Below are positions 60,675 to 64,000 of a stretch of DNA of 64,000 nucleotides, one piece after another; positions within the stretch are counted from its first letter, which is position 1, and each line of letters opens with the position of its first letter. Origin of the DNA: Comamonas testosteroni (lineage in GTDB: Bacteria; Pseudomonadota; Gammaproteobacteria; Burkholderiales; Burkholderiaceae_C); assembly GCF_000761245.1 (NCBI RefSeq), contig NZ_AWOR01000046.1, positions 62,001 through 126,000 on the forward strand. Direction: 5' to 3'. The notes under the pieces are model-generated. The model worked only from the letters and a program-made list of their open reading frames with translations. It searched no databases and had not been told where the DNA came from. Made by a program: the position numbers and the translations under genes.

Positions 60675-61655
60675 TCAACTCAGGCTGCGGGCATCGAACT
60701 GCGGGAAGGCCTTGGCAAAGTCGGCGTAAGCCTGCTTTTGCGCGGCTGTCGCGGCGGGCGGGAAGACCACATCCAGCACCAGATACAAATCACCCGGCGT
60801 GGCGGCGGGCAGGCCCTTGCCCTTGAGGCGCAGCTTGCGACCCGAGCGATAGCCGGCGGGCACGGTGACTTCCAGCTCCCCGGCCAGCGTCTTGAAGGGG
60901 ATGGGGCCGCCCAGCTCGGCCTCCCAGGGTGCGAGTGGCACTCGCTGGTACACATCCTTGCCCTCGGACCACCAGCGTGGGTCGCTGCGAAAGTGCACCT
61001 CCAGCAGCAGATCTCCTGGGGCACCCTTGCCCAGGCCCGGGTTGCCCTGACCGGCAAGGCGAATCATCTGGCCCTCGCGCACGCCCTTTGGAATGGTGAC
61101 CTGCAGCTCCTTGTTCTTATGGGTGGGGATGCCCTGGTCGTCGAGCACGGTGCTGCGCAGATGCAGCGAGCGCACGGCTCCGCTGTAGCTGTCCTGCAAA
61201 TCCAGCTCTATGCTGGCGTGCTGGTCCTGGCCGCGCATATCGGGTGTGCTGCGCGCGCCTTGCTGGCCTTGATGGCGTCGCGCACGAGCGGCCTGGCCGA
61301 ACATCTGCGAGAAGAAGTCGCTGAAATCGGCGTCGCTGCCGGCATCGCCCTGGCTGCTGAAGTGAAAGTCCTGCTGATCCCAGTCGGGCGGCGGGCGAAA
61401 GCCTCCGCCGCCCTGGGCTCTGGCATTTTGCGCAAACTGCATCTCGTCGCCCATGGCGTCGTAGGCGGCGCGCTTTTCGGGGTCGGAGAGCACGGCGTTG
61501 GCTTCGTTGACCTCGGCCATGCGAGCGTCCGCATCTTTTTCCTTGCTGATGTCCGGATGGTATTTGCGGGCGAGCTTGCGATAGGCCTTCTTGATGTCGT
61601 CGGCGGAGGCCTTTTTGTCCACGCCAAGTATCTTGTAATAGTCCTTGTAATCCAT
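60675..61655 (-). CDS. cbpA: DnaJ-class co-chaperone CbpA
   Basis: A protein of 326 residues. The N-terminal J-domain [40 protein letters not shown] has the HPD motif that stimulates DnaK. A Gly/Phe-rich linker follows, then the two beta-barrel client-binding domains ([23 protein letters not shown]-like [32 protein letters not shown]). There is no zinc-finger region, as in CbpA rather than DnaJ. ATG 61655 is preferred over the longer frame at 61715. Coupled to cbpM. Confidence 0.93.
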   Translation of the reverse strand: MDYKDYYKILGVDKKASADDIKKAYRKLARKYHPDISKEKDADARMAEVNEANAVLSDPEKRAAYDAMGDEMQFAQNARAQGGGGFRPPPDWDQQDFHFSSQGDAGSDADFSDFFSQMFGQAARARRHQGQQGARSTPDMRGQDQHASIELDLQDSYSGAVRSLHLRSTVLDDQGIPTHKNKELQVTIPKGVREGQMIRLAGQGNPGLGKGAPGDLLLEVHFRSDPRWWSEGKDVYQRVPLAPWEAELGGPIPFKTLAGELEVTVPAGYRSGRKLRLKGKGLPAATPGDLYLVLDVVFPPAATAAQKQAYADFAKAFPQFDARSLS

Positions 61656-61884
61656 GGAGTCACCAATCTTCTTGTCGAAAGAAGGGCGCAAGCCAGCTGC
61701 TATGGCTGCTGCCATTGCCGCGCCCGGGTTCAGGAAAAATAATAGGGATAGAGTGCTGCGGCTTCAAGGGTCTCAATGCGCGCTGGTGGGGTGATGGCCG
61801 GGGTTTGAGTCCTTGGGTGCATCTGGCGCTACCATTGCGGGGATCAATGCAGGGGCATGTGCGAAGGCCTGCCCAGAGTTTGAA

Positions 61885-62265
61885 ATGAAACAAGAAATTA
61901 CAAAAGCAGACGCGTGGCTGGTTGTCTGCCTCTGTGCTGACTGGTGCGGTACCTGTAAACAGTACCGGCAGCCCTTCGAGGCTCTTGCTGCCCAGTTTCC
62001 ACAGATGCGTTTTGTCTGGCTCGATGTGGAAGACCGTGAGGATGTAGCCGGCGATCTGGACATAGAAACCTTTCCGTCCATCTTGGTGGCGCAGGGCGAG
62101 CAGGCCAGATTCCTGGGGCCTGTGCTTCCGCAGACGGGGGTGCTGGCACGGATGCTGCACTCCCTGCCTGCTGATGCAGCGGCGAGGCCTGCCGATGTGC
62201 AGGAGGCTCAGGATTTGCTGCAGCGATTGTTGCGCGCTGATGACCTGCAGGACGTCTTGCGTTGA
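61885..62265 (+). CDS. Thioredoxin-like protein
   Basis: A protein of 126 residues with the thioredoxin fold and a redox motif CGTC (residues 21-24, in CADWCGTCKQYRQPFEALA). Two additional cysteines, Cys15 and Cys17, precede it. The cis-proline strand is represented by ETFPSILVAQGEQ. It has no signal peptide and is probably cytosolic. ATG 61885 gives the normal fold start (KQEITKADAWLVV). A longer frame from 61813 is not supported. It lies divergent to cbpA and upstream of the rimP-nusA operon. Confidence 0.85.
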   Translation: MKQEITKADAWLVVCLCADWCGTCKQYRQPFEALAAQFPQMRFVWLDVEDREDVAGDLDIETFPSILVAQGEQARFLGPVLPQTGVLARMLHSLPADAAARPADVQEAQDLLQRLLRADDLQDVLR

Positions 62266-62289
62266 TCGCAGTTTTATGCGAGACACTTT

Positions 62290-62318
62290 TTGCGAAAACA
62301 ATGGTTTGCGGCTACAAT
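62290..62318 (+). promoter_or_regulatory. Sigma-70 promoter of the rimP-nusA operon
   Basis: TTGCGA (62290-62295) and TACAAT (62313-62318) are separated by exactly 17 bp. Transcription should start near 62325, only about ten bases before the hairpin at 62334. Confidence 0.75.
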
Positions 62319-62333
62319 CACGGCTTCACGACC

Positions 62334-62366
62334 AAACGGGCGGGTACATACCGCCCGTTTTTTTTG
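62334..62366 (+). terminator. Terminator hairpin in the rimP leader (possible attenuator)
   Basis: AAACGGGCGG and CCGCCCGTTT form a 10-bp stem around GTACATA and are followed by a run of T (with the stem's own, more than eight T in a row). It lies between the promoter and rimP. Unless it belongs to an upstream transcript, it should stop most transcription and let only regulated read-through reach rimP. Confidence 0.85.
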
Positions 62367-62374
62367 GGCAATTC

Positions 62375-62416
62375 ATGGCGAAACCTGTTTTTGACAGAGC
62401 TAAGTCCATGATTTGA
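62375..62416 (+). other. Possible 13-codon leader peptide before rimP
   Basis: ATG at 62375 opens a short frame (MAKPVFDRAKSMI, stop TGA 62414) directly after the terminator-like hairpin and 29 bp before the rimP GTG. No clear ribosome site. Recorded because a translated leader would fit attenuation; evidence is weak. Confidence 0.25.
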
Positions 62417-62445
62417 CAGATTTTTCGGGATTGAACTGAATACAC

Positions 62446-63024
62446 GTGGCACTACAGCAAATCGTTGAACAAACCGTAACAGGTCTGGGCTATGACCTGG
62501 TTGAAATCGAGCGCTCGGCCGGTGGCCTGCTGCGCATCACGATTGATTTGCCTTGGCAGGCGCCGGAGGAAGGTGCGCCTGAGCTGCCCGAGCAGTTCGT
62601 GACAGTGGAAGACTGCGAAAAAGTCACGCGCCAGCTTCAGTTTGCGCTGGAAGTCGATGGTGCTGACTACGCCCGCCTGGAGGTCTCTTCCCCAGGCATT
62701 GATCGTTTGCTGCGCCATGAGCAGGACTTCATCCGTTTTGAAGGCTCGGAGGTGGATCTGACGCTCAAGGCTCCCATCGGGGCTGCTGGCGGCGACAAGA
62801 TCAATGCAAACCGCAAGAAATTTCGTGGCACGCTGGAGCGGACTGAAGAAGGTGGCTGGCAGATCGTCTGGAGCGATGAGCCGCCTCCTAAGCCGGGCGT
62901 GCGCGTCAGCAAGAAGCGTGAGCCAGCGCCGTTGAACGCCATGGGCTTTACGCTTGACGAGTTGCGCGAAGCTCGTCTGGCACCGATTGTGAATTTCAAA
63001 GGACGCGCAGCCAAGCCTGAATGA
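62446..63024 (+). CDS. rimP: Ribosome maturation factor RimP
   Basis: RimP helps assemble the 30S subunit. It has 192 residues, slightly longer than most. The start ALQQIVEQTVTGLGYDLVEIERS, the motif LRITIDL, and VTRQLQFALEVDGADYARLEVSSPGIDRLLRHEQDF are diagnostic, with the RimP C-terminal domain following. The best start is GTG 62446; the frame has no ATG before it. The C-terminal extension (SKKREPAPLNAMGFTLDELREARLAPIVNFKGRAAKPE) is typical of Burkholderiales. It heads the rimP-nusA-infB operon, of which nusA begins 83 bp later. Confidence 0.94.
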   Translation: MALQQIVEQTVTGLGYDLVEIERSAGGLLRITIDLPWQAPEEGAPELPEQFVTVEDCEKVTRQLQFALEVDGADYARLEVSSPGIDRLLRHEQDFIRFEGSEVDLTLKAPIGAAGGDKINANRKKFRGTLERTEEGGWQIVWSDEPPPKPGVRVSKKREPAPLNAMGFTLDELREARLAPIVNFKGRAAKPE

Positions 63025-63107
63025 GGCAGCTGAAGCGTTGGAATCTTTTGGGGCAAAGAGGTCGCATGCAAATCCTCTTTGTGTGATTGAAATAGGAGAG
63101 TCGTCGC

Positions 63108-64000
63108 ATGAATCGCGAACTGTTGATGTTGGTTGAAGCCATTTCGCGTGAAAAGAACGTGGAGCGCGATGTGGTTTTTGGTGCCGTGGAATCCGCACTG
63201 GCACAGGCCACCAAGAAGCTGTACCAAGGTGAAGTAGACATCCGCGTGTCCATCGATCGCGAAAGCGGCGACTACGACACCTTCCGCCGCTGGGTGGTGG
63301 TGTCTGACGATGCCGGTCTGCAGAACCCCGACGCCGAAGAAATGCTTATGGATGCGGAAGACCGCGTGCCCGGCATTCAAATTGGTGAGTTCATTGAAGA
63401 GCAGATCGAGTCGCTGCCCATCGGTCGTATCGGTGCCATGGCTGCCAAGCAGGTCATCCTGCAGAAGATTCGCGACGCCGAGCGCGAAATGCTGCTCAAC
63501 GAATTCCTGGCCCGTGGCGATAAGATCTTCACCGGTACCGTCAAGCGCATGGACAAGGGCGACATCATTGTCGAATCCGGCCGTGTGGAAGGCCGACTCA
63601 AGCGCGGCGAGATGATCCCCAAGGAAAATCTGCGCAATGGCGACCGCGTGCGCGCCATGATCATGGAAGTCGATGCCACTTTGCGCGGCGCTCCCATCCT
63701 GCTGTCGCGCTCGGCCCCAGAATTCATGGTGGAGTTGTTCCGCAATGAAGTGCCTGAGATCGAGCAAGGCCTGCTGGAGATCAAGAGCTGCGCCCGTGAC
63801 GCAGGCTCTCGTGCCAAGATCGCCGTACTGAGCCACGACAAGCGCGTGGACCCCATCGGCACCTGCGTCGGCGTGCGCGGTACCCGTGTGAACGCCGTGA
63901 CCAACGAGCTGGCCGGCGAGCGTGTGGATATCGTGCTGTGGTCCGAAGACCCCGCTCAGTTCGTGATCGGTGCTCTGGCTCCTGCCAATGTCTCTTCCAT
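63108..64000 (+). CDS. nusA: Transcription factor NusA (3' partial)
   Basis: The frame is open to the end of the window, 297 codons. NusA binds RNA polymerase and nascent RNA, controlling pausing, termination and antitermination. The N-terminal domain [38 protein letters not shown] is clear, then the S1 domain ([34 protein letters not shown]) and the first KH region ([32 protein letters not shown]). ATG 63108 follows AGGAG. It is part of the rimP operon. Confidence 0.97.
   Translation, partial: MNRELLMLVEAISREKNVERDVVFGAVESALAQATKKLYQGEVDIRVSIDRESGDYDTFRRWVVVSDDAGLQNPDAEEMLMDAEDRVPGIQIGEFIEEQIESLPIGRIGAMAAKQVILQKIRDAEREMLLNEFLARGDKIFTGTVKRMDKGDIIVESGRVEGRLKRGEMIPKENLRNGDRVRAMIMEVDATLRGAPILLSRSAPEFMVELFRNEVPEIEQGLLEIKSCARDAGSRAKIAVLSHDKRVDPIGTCVGVRGTRVNAVTNELAGERVDIVLWSEDPAQFVIGALAPANVSS

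Overview
The window is a contiguous piece of a high-GC betaproteobacterial chromosome of the Comamonadaceae. The best organism marker is the gene at 27003-27767. Its product matches, from memory, the well studied Comamonas testosteroni 3beta/17beta-hydroxysteroid dehydrogenase almost end to end. Together with PhaR, Bug-type binding proteins and typical Comamonadaceae intergenic repeats, this points to C. testosteroni or a close relative. Gene density is high and base and codon use look even. I see no transposase, integrase, prophage or CRISPR array.

Layout. 1-8.5 kb: the end of a TadA deaminase fused to an alpha/beta-hydrolase domain, a histidine-rich LD-carboxypeptidase, a three-repeat helix-turn-helix protein coupled to an unknown membrane protein, a SpoIIAA-like protein, and a stand-alone EF-G. 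8.6-15.1 kb: a penicillin-acylase family enzyme, a hydrolase, a Tas-type aldo/keto reductase, YbaK and PlsY. 15.2-20.4 kb: a tightly packed four-gene unit (zinc-ribbon/DUF4178, DUF350, membrane-anchored spermidine-synthase-like enzyme, exported amine-oxidase-like flavoprotein). This is my best candidate for a poorly described system. 20.4-30 kb: degenerate HD-GYP protein, retropepsin-like protease, YajQ, MurB, PhaR, a frameshifted DUF1329 gene, 3beta/17beta-HSD, a VOC protein and a Sel1-repeat protein.

30-41.4 kb: a second VOC protein, a TetR regulator facing a complete tripartite RND efflux operon across clear palindromic operators, then a Fur-box-led sigma/anti-sigma/TonB-receptor iron signalling set. 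41.7-42.1 kb: three identical tRNA-Ser(GGA) genes in a perfect 159-bp tandem repeat. 42.2-46.9 kb: a stomatin/NfeD pair, a PLP decarboxylase with a histone-H1-like tail, and a VanZ-like protein. 46.9-51.1 kb: a CoA-transferase / HMG-CoA-lyase-like / Bug cluster with a divergent IclR regulator. 51.2-53.8 kb: exported LigE-type ligase, lipoprotein SodC, FabI. 53.9-59.9 kb: a yejABEF-type peptide ABC importer interrupted by a 90-bp triplicated repeat. 60-64 kb: an unlisted 53-residue basic protein behind a hairpin leader, cbpA-cbpM, a thioredoxin-like protein, and the start of rimP-nusA behind an apparent attenuator.

Most of the window is ordinary housekeeping and transport. All family assignments come from reading motifs. 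Nothing was searched or aligned by computer.
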